DNA from: a virus
Strand: one strand, 5' to 3'
Virus record (IMG/VR): IMGVR_UViG_3300048922_000114
Span: 1-26,157 of that record
Length of the DNA: 26,157 nucleotides
How positions within the stretch are numbered: the first letter of the stretch is position 1; every line of letters starts with the position of its first letter. The position numbers were made by a program, and so were the translations under genes. The notes beneath the pieces are model-generated. The model ran no database searches. It saw only the letters and a list, made by a program, of their open reading frames with translations, and was not told the origin of the DNA. Shown here in pieces: positions 7,637 through 14,245 of this stretch.

Positions 7637-9738
7637 TGGCCGATCAGAAACTGCCGCCGTTGCCTGCCGGCTTCGTTCTTGAACAGTCGACCGAAAATGC
7701 GCCCGGCACCACGATGCCCGCGTTGCCGCCGGGTTTTGATACTACCCAGGTAAACGGTTCTGGAAAGCATCTTTCTTTCGAGGAAGGCCAAGCCATGCTC
7801 AATGCTGAGGACCAGCAGCAGCGAATGGAAGGCGCGAGCGGTGCCGTGGGTGCGGCTATCACGGGTCTCGCCAATGGTGTGCCGGTTGCTGGGCCTGCGT
7901 TGCTTGGTGCCGGCCAGCGCGGCGCAGCTATAGCTTCCACAGTCATGAACGGTGGAAGCTATGATGAAAACCTTCGACAGGCTCAGGGGATTACCCAACG
8001 GGCGCAGGAAGAGCACCCTTGGGTTACGACTGGCGCGAGTATTGCCGGTGCCGTTGGTGGCACAATCCCCATGATTGCCGCCGCTCCGGCTGCTTTTGGC
8101 GTGGGTGTGTCCAGCACCCCGGCCGCTATGGCACTGTCGGGGGCAAGCGGCCTTGCTATTGGAACCACGGATGCTGGTGTGCGCTCTGATTGGGATCCAT
8201 GGGAAATGGCCAAAGGGGGTGGTTTGGGCTTGGGCATGGGCTTGACAGGCCCTCTCGTCGGTGACTTGGCAGGGAGAGGCTATAAAGCTTTTCAGTCAAG
8301 CCGCGCGACCGCCGATGCAGCGCGGCAGGCCGGGACAAGCCCCGAAGCCGTGGATGTCGTTGCGCGCGCCATGGGAGCAGACAATGCCCTTGGTGCGACG
8401 AATGCCAACATTCAGGCCGCCGGCCCCGGAGCAATGCTGGCTGATGCTGGTCCTTCAACTCTGAGCACACTTGATACCGCCATCCAGCGTGGCGGTCCTC
8501 GTGCCGGAGAGGCAGCAAGCCGGATTAACGCACGCGCTGAACTGGCAACGCAGGATATCAACGCTGCCCTTGATGCTGGATTGGGTGCACCAGAAGGCAT
8601 GGTCAAGCCGCTCATAGCCCTTCGTCAGCAAACGCAGCCGGCACGCGCCGCCGCTTATGATGCAGCCTATGCTACACCCATTGATTACGCCGATCCTCGT
8701 GGCATTGCCTTAGAAAAGGTTGTCAAGACGCGGGTGCCACAGTCCGCTATCAACCGTGCAAACGAACTGATGCGCGTCAACGGTGAGGAAAGCCAGCAAA
8801 TCCTTGCAAAGATAGCCGATGACGGATCTGTAGTATTTGAGACGCTGCCCGATGTTCGGCAGCTTGATTACATCACCCGTGGGCTGAAGGATGTTGCCAG
8901 CGAGGCGGATGGTAAAGGCAAACTAGGCGGACAAACCGATATTGGCCGCGCCTATGAGGGCCTTTCCCGTGAGATCAGAAATCTCACCAAGTCGCTAGTG
9001 CCTGAATACAAGACAGCGCTCGACACAGCGGCGGCACCTATTGCCGCCCGAGAATCCAAGTTGTTCGGCCAGACGATGCTCTCTCCTTCCGTGGCTAGAG
9101 ACGAGGTTGAGGCCTTCGTATCTGGGCTTTCCGACGCAGAGTTGAAAAGTCTTCGTGGGGGGCTCCGGTCACAGTTTGCTGAAAAGCTCTCCAATGTGAA
9201 ACGCACCGTGAACGACCCGAACGTGGACGCTCGTCAAGGTGTTGCCGCACTTCGCGACCTTTCCAGCGATGCAGCCCGTGAAAAGCTGGCGACCGTCATG
9301 GGGAAATCCGAGGCTGATGCTATGATGAAAGCGGTGGATCAAGCCGCGAAGGCGTTTGATATCCGCGCCGGGGTTGCGACAAACAGCAGGACCTATGCAC
9401 GACAGACTGCGGAACGCGCTGTTGACGCCGCAACGCAGCCGGGCATTATCGAAAACGCTGCGAGTGGGCGCCCTTGGGCGTCTTCCCAAGGATTTTTGCA
9501 GGGGCTATTCGGGACTGGCCCGCAGGCGCAGCTTGGCAGGCAGGACGCGGCATGGGGCGAAATCGCCAATATACTGACGCAGCCAGCCAATCAGGGCGGC
9601 GGGGCATTCATGCAGGCCTTACAGGGTGCAGCGGGGAGGTTGCCCGTCATTGATCAGAATGCAGCGCGTATCACTGACGCTGTCACGAGGGGAACAGCTA
9701 TCTCCGCCGGTCCAACCAGAAGGCTAGCGGGAACATAA
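7636..9738 (+). CDS. P22 gp16-like large DNA ejection protein
   Basis: 700 residues from ATG 7636, which overlaps the previous stop (TGATG); a 7618 ATG in the same frame is less likely. The N-terminus is polar (KLPPLPAGFVLEQ with a repeated LPxGF). Then come Gly/Ala-rich hydrophobic segments near residues 60-105 and 130-175 (IAGAVGGTIPMIAAAPAAFG), able to enter a membrane, and a long helical Ala-rich C-terminal region. This pattern and size fit gp16-type ejection proteins (P22 gp16 is 609 residues). Its last 41 bases overlap the minus-strand gene that follows. Confidence 0.75.
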   Translation: MADQKLPPLPAGFVLEQSTENAPGTTMPALPPGFDTTQVNGSGKHLSFEEGQAMLNAEDQQQRMEGASGAVGAAITGLANGVPVAGPALLGAGQRGAAIASTVMNGGSYDENLRQAQGITQRAQEEHPWVTTGASIAGAVGGTIPMIAAAPAAFGVGVSSTPAAMALSGASGLAIGTTDAGVRSDWDPWEMAKGGGLGLGMGLTGPLVGDLAGRGYKAFQSSRATADAARQAGTSPEAVDVVARAMGADNALGATNANIQAAGPGAMLADAGPSTLSTLDTAIQRGGPRAGEAASRINARAELATQDINAALDAGLGAPEGMVKPLIALRQQTQPARAAAYDAAYATPIDYADPRGIALEKVVKTRVPQSAINRANELMRVNGEESQQILAKIADDGSVVFETLPDVRQLDYITRGLKDVASEADGKGKLGGQTDIGRAYEGLSREIRNLTKSLVPEYKTALDTAAAPIAARESKLFGQTMLSPSVARDEVEAFVSGLSDAELKSLRGGLRSQFAEKLSNVKRTVNDPNVDARQGVAALRDLSSDAAREKLATVMGKSEADAMMKAVDQAAKAFDIRAGVATNSRTYARQTAERAVDAATQPGIIENAASGRPWASSQGFLQGLFGTGPQAQLGRQDAAWGEIANILTQPANQGGGAFMQALQGAAGRLPVIDQNAARITDAVTRGTAISAGPTRRLAGT

Positions 9739-9916
9739 CCGCGGCACCAATGGCAACAACAGAGAAGAGGGCGATAAGACCATAAGCGTCAGCCACCAAG
9801 TTCAGCGCTGCGCCAACCAAGATCAAAACAGTTGTGGTGACTATGGTGACGAAAATTGTCTCGCCTCTTGTAGAGCGAGACTTTTCGTGTGGATCGTGGT
9901 CGATTTGACGGGTCAT
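9698..9916 (-). CDS. Small two-helix membrane protein
   Basis: 72 residues with two membrane segments, about residues 21-42 (IFVTIVTTTVLILVGAALNLVA) and 46-66 (LIALFSVVAIGAAVMFPLAF), and a polar N-terminus and a WLDRRR tail. It overlaps the end of the gp16-like gene antisense, and its start overlaps the stop of the upstream gene at 9913, so the two are read together. No family recognised. Together with its partner it occupies the same place as P22 sieA; a role in superinfection exclusion is a guess from position and topology. Confidence 0.6.
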   Translation of the reverse strand: MTRQIDHDPHEKSRSTRGETIFVTIVTTTVLILVGAALNLVADAYGLIALFSVVAIGAAVMFPLAFWLDRRR

Positions 9917-10377
9917 TCAGAAAACCTAACCGAAGAAACCCTTGTTGACCAGTTCAAAGCTTTGATGTCCTCGCCCTTCAATTTTCCGTAATTCAACTCG
10001 TAGCTAGCTAGGGACCAGCATGCAAAATACACATCACCAGGCTTGAGAATGCGATCACTGGTATGAAAATGGGAGTAAACGTCTGAACTGTACCCCGGCC
10101 GCTTTGCCAATATCGTGAAATCGACGCTGTTTATCTGTTTTTTTGTTCCGTTTGAAATTGACACCCCGATTGGGAACTGCGGATCGTCACACCCTATGTC
10201 TGTTCGGGCAGACATTACTATTTTTGATCGCTCTTTAGCTGCTGCATTGGATTCTGCGGTGCTGTAAATCCATGTGGCAGCGCCAATACCAAGAAGGATC
10301 AAAATCAAGAGTCCTACTTGCTTTGGGAAAGCAAAAAGGAAGAACAAAAATATGCCGATACCAACAACCCACGCCAT
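9913..10377 (-). CDS. Membrane-anchored protein with a soluble C-terminal domain
   Basis: 154 residues. Two hydrophobic stretches at about 2-17 and 21-41 are followed by a soluble domain (about 50-154) with beta-like segments: IGVSISNGTKKQINSVDFTI and SHFHTSDRILKPGDVYFACW. These resemble FxLYD/NxTS-type extracellular beta-sandwich domains, with conserved Gly-Asp turns. Three Cys occur in the soluble part. A ribosome site AAGGGA lies before ATG, right at the stop of a tiny upstream ORF. The context suggests a lysogenic conversion gene. Specific function is unknown. Confidence 0.65.
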   Translation of the reverse strand: MAWVVGIGIFLFFLFAFPKQVGLLILILLGIGAATWIYSTAESNAAAKERSKIVMSARTDIGCDDPQFPIGVSISNGTKKQINSVDFTILAKRPGYSSDVYSHFHTSDRILKPGDVYFACWSLASYELNYGKLKGEDIKALNWSTRVSSVRFSE

Positions 10378-10389
10378 GTGGCACGTCCC

Positions 10390-10449
10390 TTACTCTACGG
10401 GCCGATAGGATAGAACAAAGACCGCCAAAAGAAGTGCAATTCGTTTCAT
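10390..10449 (-). CDS. Possible 19-residue hydrophobic leader peptide
   Basis: ATG (10449) is followed by 18 codons and TAA. The peptide is MKRIALLLAVFVLSYRPVE: a Lys/Arg start and one hydrophobic stretch. A good GGGGGAT site lies just before the ATG. The TAA falls just before the AAGGGA site of the membrane gene at 10377, so ribosomes finishing it could restart downstream. It is too short for any homology claim and could be the remains of a signal peptide. Confidence 0.35.
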   Translation of the reverse strand: MKRIALLLAVFVLSYRPVE

Positions 10450-10508
10450 TTTATCCCCCATCACCCGAGCGATTATATCCACACTTTGAAGGAGAGATGA
10501 ATATGCCC

Positions 10509-10820
10509 TTAGTTGGCCTGAGACTTGTCTACCGGTGTGAGGGCTTCCTTTATCATGCCATCAAGAAGGTTGCGGAGAAACTGCGCGGAGGCGAGGGACA
10601 TTCTCATTCGGTGGGTGATGTCAACGAACGGTTTTCCGTTGGCGTCTATAACGCCAGCGCCGAAGGAAAGAGAAACGACCCCGTTGCCATGTCTAGCCTC
10701 CGTTATGACGTCAGTGAACATAACCGGATGGCCGCCGTCCCGAATGTCCCAGAACTCACTCCCAATGGCAATCTTGCCGCCGGTACGCACAAAAACTTCG
10801 TTGTCTGACTGGTCGCTCAT
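10509..10820 (-). CDS. DUF3467-like hypothetical protein
   Basis: 103 residues. The C-terminal DITHRMRMSLASAQFLRNLLDGMIKEAL (about 67-94) resembles the ending of small DUF3467-type proteins (RI-type strand, then MSxxxAxxLxxxLxxxI helix). Ahead of it are beta strands (PVMFTDVITEARHGNGVVSLSFGAG). The ATG is preceded by GGGGGA, part of a small hairpin (see separate entry). A plus-strand ORF covers the same bases with different sequence, but this reading has the more protein-like composition. Function unknown. Confidence 0.6.
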   Translation of the reverse strand: MSDQSDNEVFVRTGGKIAIGSEFWDIRDGGHPVMFTDVITEARHGNGVVSLSFGAGVIDANGKPFVDITHRMRMSLASAQFLRNLLDGMIKEALTPVDKSQAN

Positions 10821-10829
10821 TATTTCGTC

Positions 10830-10843
10830 CCCCTGATTAGGGG
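10830..10843 (-). promoter_or_regulatory. Hairpin covering the ribosome site of the DUF3467-like gene
   Basis: CCCCT-GATT-AGGGG is a 5-bp inverted repeat with a four-base loop. On the minus strand its 3' arm is the G-run that would act as the Shine-Dalgarno for the ATG at 10820. Folding would hide the site. The stem is short, so a regulatory role is only possible. Confidence 0.3.
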
Positions 10844-10923
10844 CATCATTGAATCAATTCCCGCAGAAGTCGAGTCAGCCAGCATGACGAGATGGAAGGG
10901 CGATCGAAGGCGAGGGCGGCGGG

Positions 10924-11358
10924 TTAGCCTGCCAGCGCATATTCCTCGGTATTATTCTCGTCACTTGATGAGGCTATTTCATGCTTCGCAGCCCTGGCAA
11001 GAAAGCCGGATCGGGTCAGGCCTTTGGACGCGGCGAAAGTATCGATCTCTTTCAAAACGTCCTCTGGAAGCGTGATGTTGAGGCGCACAGATTTCTTGCT
11101 CTCGGCCTTGAGCGTAACAAGGATAGCAACCGCGTCCTTATTCTCAGGATCAGCCATCACAGCATCGAGATACGAAGGCTCTGGAATAGCTTCGCCGTCT
11201 TCGATCATGCCTTCGACATGAAGCGCCAAGGCTTCTTCCGCCATACGGCGCGCGTCGTCTAGATCGGTGCCGGCCGTTACAACGCCAGGAAAGTCAGGAA
11301 AGGAAACGCCGTAATCGCTATCAGCGTCCTTGTGGATCAGTCCGATATAGTTGCGCAT
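10924..11358 (-). CDS. hicB: HicB-family antitoxin
   Basis: 144 residues from ATG 11358. The N-terminal half is the HicB partial RNase-H-like fold (YIGLIHKDADSDYGVSFPDFPGVVTAG, residues 3-30 region, then DDARRMAEEALALHVEGMIEDG). The C-terminal part is a ribbon-helix-helix DNA-binding domain (SVRLNITLPEDVLKEIDTFAASKGLTRSGFLARAA, about 90-125). HicB binds and blocks HicA and represses the operon. The toxin gene lies immediately upstream and its stop overlaps a first ATG (11364); the second ATG is preferred because GAGG lies eight bases ahead. Complete gene with an unusually long acidic tail (SSSDENNTEE). Confidence 0.88.
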   Translation of the reverse strand: MRNYIGLIHKDADSDYGVSFPDFPGVVTAGTDLDDARRMAEEALALHVEGMIEDGEAIPEPSYLDAVMADPENKDAVAILVTLKAESKKSVRLNITLPEDVLKEIDTFAASKGLTRSGFLARAAKHEIASSSDENNTEEYALAG

Positions 11359-11363
11359 GGTCA

Positions 11364-11552
11364 TTACCTCAGTTTCAGTCCGGATTGTTTTTCGATGCTT
11401 TTCAGCGTGCCTATCGGCAGGTCTCGCTTGGGATGTGGAACGGTGACGCGCCCTTGTTTTTCAGGATGCTTGAATTGAACGTGGCTGCCTTTGGTTGCCA
11501 CTTCGAACCAACCGTCTGCTTTTAATGCCGATATGATGTCGCCGCTTTTCAT
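11364..11552 (-). CDS. hicA: HicA-family mRNA interferase toxin
   Basis: 62 residues from ATG 11552, a normal HicA length. The double-stranded-RNA-binding-like fold and catalytic His are visible: DGWFEVATKGSHVQFKHPEK, with His24 in the GSH motif, then GRVTVPHPKRDLPIGTLKSIEKQSGL. HicA cuts mRNAs when HicB is lost. An in-frame ATG at 11573 would add seven residues, but it falls across the putative promoter. The stop overlaps the hicB start region, giving the usual hicAB order. Confidence 0.9.
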   Translation of the reverse strand: MKSGDIISALKADGWFEVATKGSHVQFKHPEKQGRVTVPHPKRDLPIGTLKSIEKQSGLKLR

Positions 11553-11588
11553 GTGTGTACCAATACACATCATTTGTAGTCAGGTCAA
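11553..11588 (-). promoter_or_regulatory. hicAB promoter with overlapping palindromic operator
   Basis: On the minus strand TTGACC (11588-11583) and TATTGG (11565-11560) are separated by 17 bases. A 6-bp inverted repeat TGTGTA-CCAA-TACACA (11554-11569) covers the -10 and ends two bases before the hicA ATG. This fits repression by the HicB ribbon-helix-helix domain. A start of transcription about seven bases after the -10 would fall on the ATG, giving an almost leaderless message. The -10 matches the consensus only in its first three bases. Confidence 0.5.
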
Positions 11589-11603
11589 GACGCGGGGGGC
11601 TAG

Positions 11604-12002
11604 TCAGTCGCGGTTCTTGCGCGCTGTTCGTACTTGGTGATCTGTTTCCTCAGGTGGCGCCAGTGCGGCTTCGATACGAGCTACCCGTTCGTTGATCGCA
11701 GCAAGCATTTCATCCATGCCTTGCTCGGTCAGGACCTTAGTCCGCTTCGCGGCCTTTCGCTCGTTGTCCTCAATGAAAAGGTGCATCCTATCAAGCTCGT
11801 CCTCCGGCACGTTGCCGAGCGGCTCTAGGCCGCTCTGCAACCTAGTATAGTCAGCCTGAAATAGTGCTGACTCAAGCATGTAAACGATCTGCATATTCAT
11901 TGAGCGACCGCCGGCCTCCGCGTGAGCTTTGATTCTGTCCCTCATGCCTTCAGGCATGCGGATCATGAACTTGTTCTGATCTCTCGTCGCGTTGTCAGAC
12001 AT
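11604..12002 (-). CDS. Arc-like ribbon-helix-helix repressor
   Basis: 132 residues. Residues about 10-48 (NKFMIRMPEGMRDRIKAHAEAGGRSMNMQIVYMLESAL) are a clear Arc-family RHH domain: a beta strand with alternating contacts, then two helices and the GRSMN turn. The remaining 80 residues are charged and helical (about 70-118), perhaps an oligomerisation region absent from the 53-residue P22 Arc. It faces a divergent RHH gene, with repeated sites between them that it may bind. Position between ejection and tail genes is that of P22 arc/mnt. No strong Shine-Dalgarno is seen before the ATG. Confidence 0.85.
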   Translation of the reverse strand: MSDNATRDQNKFMIRMPEGMRDRIKAHAEAGGRSMNMQIVYMLESALFQADYTRLQSGLEPLGNVPEDELDRMHLFIEDNERKAAKRTKVLTEQGMDEMLAAINERVARIEAALAPPEETDHQVRTARKNRD

Positions 12003-12040
12003 AGAAATACGGGAACCCTATCAAGAGGTTATAAGAAATA

Positions 12041-12092
12041 CGCCCAAATGCCACTAGTGCCCTATTGCTACTATAGCGCCCAAATGCCACTA
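12041..12092. promoter_or_regulatory. Operator-like repeats between divergent RHH genes
   Basis: A 16-bp direct repeat, CGCCCAAATGCCACTA, occurs at 12041-12056 and 12077-12092 (36 bp apart). Between them a third partial copy, TGCTACTA, lies at 12066-12073. The motif is thus TGCYACTA at 12049, 12066 and 12085. The first copy continues into the 8-bp palindrome CACTAGTG (12053-12060). RHH proteins bind repeated short sites, and both flanking genes encode RHH proteins. AT-rich hexamers suitable as -10 elements overlap the repeats, but no promoter can be fixed. Confidence 0.6.
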
Positions 12093-12126
12093 TGAACTTG
12101 TACCACAAAGCGCAAAGGAGGCAATC

Positions 12127-12300
12127 GTGGCCGAAATGAAAAGCGAGAGGATTCCGATTACCATGGAGCCGTCGCTGCTGACTAAAGTGGATGATTTCCG
12201 TTTTGGCAATCGCATCCAATCCAGAACAGCAGCCGTGCGCGCCCTGATCGAAAAAGGTCTGGAGTGCGTTGAAAACGAAAAGAGCGGGACACCGGCCTGA
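12127..12300 (+). CDS. 57-residue ribbon-helix-helix regulator
   Basis: Starts at GTG 12127, five bases after a strong AAAGGAGG site. The 57-residue product contains RIPITMEPSLLTKVDDFRF, then RIQSRTAAVRALIEKGLE: an alternating strand, a helix, a short turn and a second helix, as in CopG/MetJ-type RHH proteins. The tail is polar (CVENEKSGTPA). It is transcribed away from the Arc-like gene, with repeated sites in between. It is the first gene of the operon that runs to 14177. A regulator of this operon or of the divergent gene is likely. Confidence 0.8.
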   Translation: MAEMKSERIPITMEPSLLTKVDDFRFGNRIQSRTAAVRALIEKGLECVENEKSGTPA

Positions 12301-12353
12301 GAAACCGTCCCGCTCAATTCAGCAACACAATCTGGAAAGAAGGATATTGCGCT

Positions 12354-12644
12354 ATGGACAATAGCAGTAGCGGCATTGTTTTGCAATCTGCTCGGCAAGG
12401 CGGTTCTTGTCTTGTCGTAATTGAGGGCGGGCGAGGCGCCCCTCGCAACGTTGCCCGCATTAACGCGCTAATTGAAAGCCTTACAGAGGCTCAGTTGGTG
12501 GGTTTCAACAAGTTCCTCCTATGCCTCCGTTGCCCGCTTTCAAAGGCGTGCATCCCCTTCAAGCTGTATGAGCAAGCCGATCCTGACGACCCGCTCAATC
12601 CTGCTTTTGGGGCCTGCGCACGACGCAGGGAACTGGAGAACTGA
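12354..12644 (+). CDS. Hypothetical protein with clustered cysteines
   Basis: 96 residues. The N-terminal half is hydrophobic/Gly-rich (GGSCLVVIEGGRGAPRNVARINALIESL); the C-terminal half has CLRCPLSKAC and a later Cys (GACARRRELEN), four Cys in a pattern that could hold a metal. A GAAGGA site lies upstream of the ATG. It lies between the RHH gene and the ParB-domain gene and is presumably co-transcribed. No family recognised. Confidence 0.6.
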   Translation: MDNSSSGIVLQSARQGGSCLVVIEGGRGAPRNVARINALIESLTEAQLVGFNKFLLCLRCPLSKACIPFKLYEQADPDDPLNPAFGACARRRELEN

Positions 12645-12765
12645 AATCTGAATACCCTTGGCCAAAGGGGAAAGCGTGGACACCGAGCTTCCTTCGGCGC
12701 TCGGTTCCGCGAATGCGGACCAGTGCGCTTCTGGCTTGGCCGGCCGGGCGTCGAAGGAGACCAAA

Positions 12766-13683
12766 ATGGTTATAGAATATGGAAAAGCGGAGGACGTGAA
12801 ACCGGCAGACATTCAGCCTCACTATTTGGCGAATCTATTTCCGATGATGGACGAGCCAGACCTTGCTGAATTGGTTCGTGACATAGAGCGGTTTGGCCAA
12901 AGAGAGCCTATCGTTCTGCTGGACAATAAAATTCTTGATGGCCGAAACCGGTTCAAGGCCTGCTTGCAACTTGGGATCACTCCGAAATTCAGAGAATACC
13001 ACGGCAACGACCCTATCGGGTTTGTGGTTAGCCTGAACCTGAAGAGAAGACATCTCACAACATCGCAGAGGGCGATGGTTGCGGCGCGGATAGCAAACCT
13101 CGCGGTTGGGAGCAATCAGCACGTTCACCGTTTGAAGCAGGACAATATGACGGGTGAGGAATTTTCCCCACCCATGACAGTCACCGCTAAAACGATGAAA
13201 ATCGATCGGAAGACGGGACAGGCCGCGAAAACAGTCCTGAGTACTGGTCATGTGGATCTTATCGCGGCGGTTGATCAAGGGGAGATTTCGGTATCTGCGG
13301 CTGCCATTATCGCCAAAGAACCAAAAGACGTGCAGCAGTTGGTGATGACCCCTTCGCAAGACAAGGAGTTATCGACGGCTCTCAAGCGTCTGCAGAACGC
13401 CAAAGCGCAAGATGATGAAGCCGACAAGTTTGTTCCGCCTGATCCCCTCAGCGAGGACGAGAAAGCCGAACGCGAGCGAATCTTCGGCACTCGCGAGGTT
13501 CGCAGTTTTCTCTCAAAGGTGCTGACGACTTCGGAGATCATTCCAACTCTGCCGTCGCCTGAGGATCTGGCGCGATCTGTTCCAGCGGCAATGGAAAATA
13601 TCATCACTGACAACATCAACGCTATGCGGGAGGTGTCGAAGTGGTTCGACGCTTTCGCTACTGCATGGCAGGCCAAGGAGTAA
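12766..13683 (+). CDS. ParB/Srx-domain protein
   Basis: 305 residues from ATG 12766 (GAAGGAG just ahead; an open frame from 12658 adds 36 unlikely residues). Residues about 10-110 form a ParB/sulfiredoxin-like domain: IQPHYLANLFPMM, LVRDIERFGQREPIVLL, then LDGRNRFKAC (DGRNR at 58-62 in place of the GxRR box), then NLKRRHLTTSQRAMVAARIANL. A helical region with GHVDLIAAVDQGEISVSAAAIIAK follows, as in the middle (HTH-like) part of ParB-type proteins. The C-terminus is acidic and helical. Related proteins are common on rhizobial mobile elements; phage function is uncertain: DNA binding, nuclease-like or CTPase-like activity are possibilities. Confidence 0.8.
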   Translation: MVIEYGKAEDVKPADIQPHYLANLFPMMDEPDLAELVRDIERFGQREPIVLLDNKILDGRNRFKACLQLGITPKFREYHGNDPIGFVVSLNLKRRHLTTSQRAMVAARIANLAVGSNQHVHRLKQDNMTGEEFSPPMTVTAKTMKIDRKTGQAAKTVLSTGHVDLIAAVDQGEISVSAAAIIAKEPKDVQQLVMTPSQDKELSTALKRLQNAKAQDDEADKFVPPDPLSEDEKAERERIFGTREVRSFLSKVLTTSEIIPTLPSPEDLARSVPAAMENIITDNINAMREVSKWFDAFATAWQAKE

Positions 13684-13688
13684 GCGGA

Positions 13689-14177
13689 ATGTCGAATTTC
13701 ACTGATATCGTTGACAAGGAAGTTCTTGCTGAGCTTGAAAAGCCGAAGGTTCGTAGCAAGGGTTTCATACAGTCACAATTGGCGCGGGCCATTTGGGACC
13801 AGATCGATGACGATCAAAAGTTCCAGGTTGGCCATCCCCAGCTTATCCGAGCAATCAATCGCTCCGCTAAGAAGCACATGAAGAGCGCTTTGGCGAAGTA
13901 CGAGACCGCCGAATATCAGCTTCCATTCAACATCGACGGTGCCATTTCCATCCCGGATGGGGAGACACAGACGATCCGGATCACTGAAACGCTGTCGCAA
14001 GACGATTGGGATCGAGCCTTTGATGAAAGGCGAAAGCAGCACGAAGCTTACGGCAATGCTCTTGAAGAGTATGCCAACGCCAACAGAATGTTGAAACCGA
14101 TATGGAAAACGCACCCGAAATGGACGGTCGGTCAGTGCATCCGACAGATTGTTAAAGATGCGTCCCGCAAGAAGTAG
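13689..14177 (+). CDS. Hypothetical protein following the ParB-domain gene
   Basis: 162 residues from ATG 13689, which has AAGGAG eight bases ahead and sits just after the ParB-domain stop; an open frame from 13641 overlaps that gene and is unlikely. It is charged and mostly helical: KGFIQSQLARAIWDQIDDDQ in the front, a beta-like centre (YQLPFNIDGAISIPDGETQTIRI) and a helical end with KPIWKTHPKWTVGQCIRQIV. No membrane segment. The terminator after it makes it the last gene of the operon. Family not recognised. Confidence 0.65.
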   Translation: MSNFTDIVDKEVLAELEKPKVRSKGFIQSQLARAIWDQIDDDQKFQVGHPQLIRAINRSAKKHMKSALAKYETAEYQLPFNIDGAISIPDGETQTIRITETLSQDDWDRAFDERRKQHEAYGNALEEYANANRMLKPIWKTHPKWTVGQCIRQIVKDASRKK

Positions 14178-14206
14178 GCGAACAGAGCACACCCAAAGTC
14201 CTCAGT

Positions 14207-14233
14207 GGCGGTTCTTCGGAGCCGCCTTTTTTT
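14207..14233 (+). terminator. Intrinsic terminator with UUCG tetraloop
   Basis: Stem arms 14207-14214 and 14219-14226 (GGCGGTTC / GAGCCGCC, one G-T pair) close on the very stable C(TTCG)G loop and are followed by seven T (14227-14233). This closes the operon that begins at 12127 and stands only 13 bases before the spike base gene start. Confidence 0.9.
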
Positions 14234-14245
14234 ATGGAGGCCGCA

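Noticed and set aside
10497-10808. Plus-strand ORF antisense to the DUF3467-like gene, with GAAGGAGAG ahead of ATG 10497
   Set aside because: It covers the same bases as the minus-strand gene, has an unlikely composition and no familiar pattern. The ribosome-like site appears to be chance.
11364-11573. Longer hicA start at 11573
   Set aside because: It would lie inside the putative -10/operator and adds seven residues not usual for HicA.
12658-12765. Upstream extension of the ParB-domain gene (36 codons)
   Set aside because: Starts with a TTG without a ribosome site, has no family similarity, while ATG 12766 has GAAGGAG ahead.
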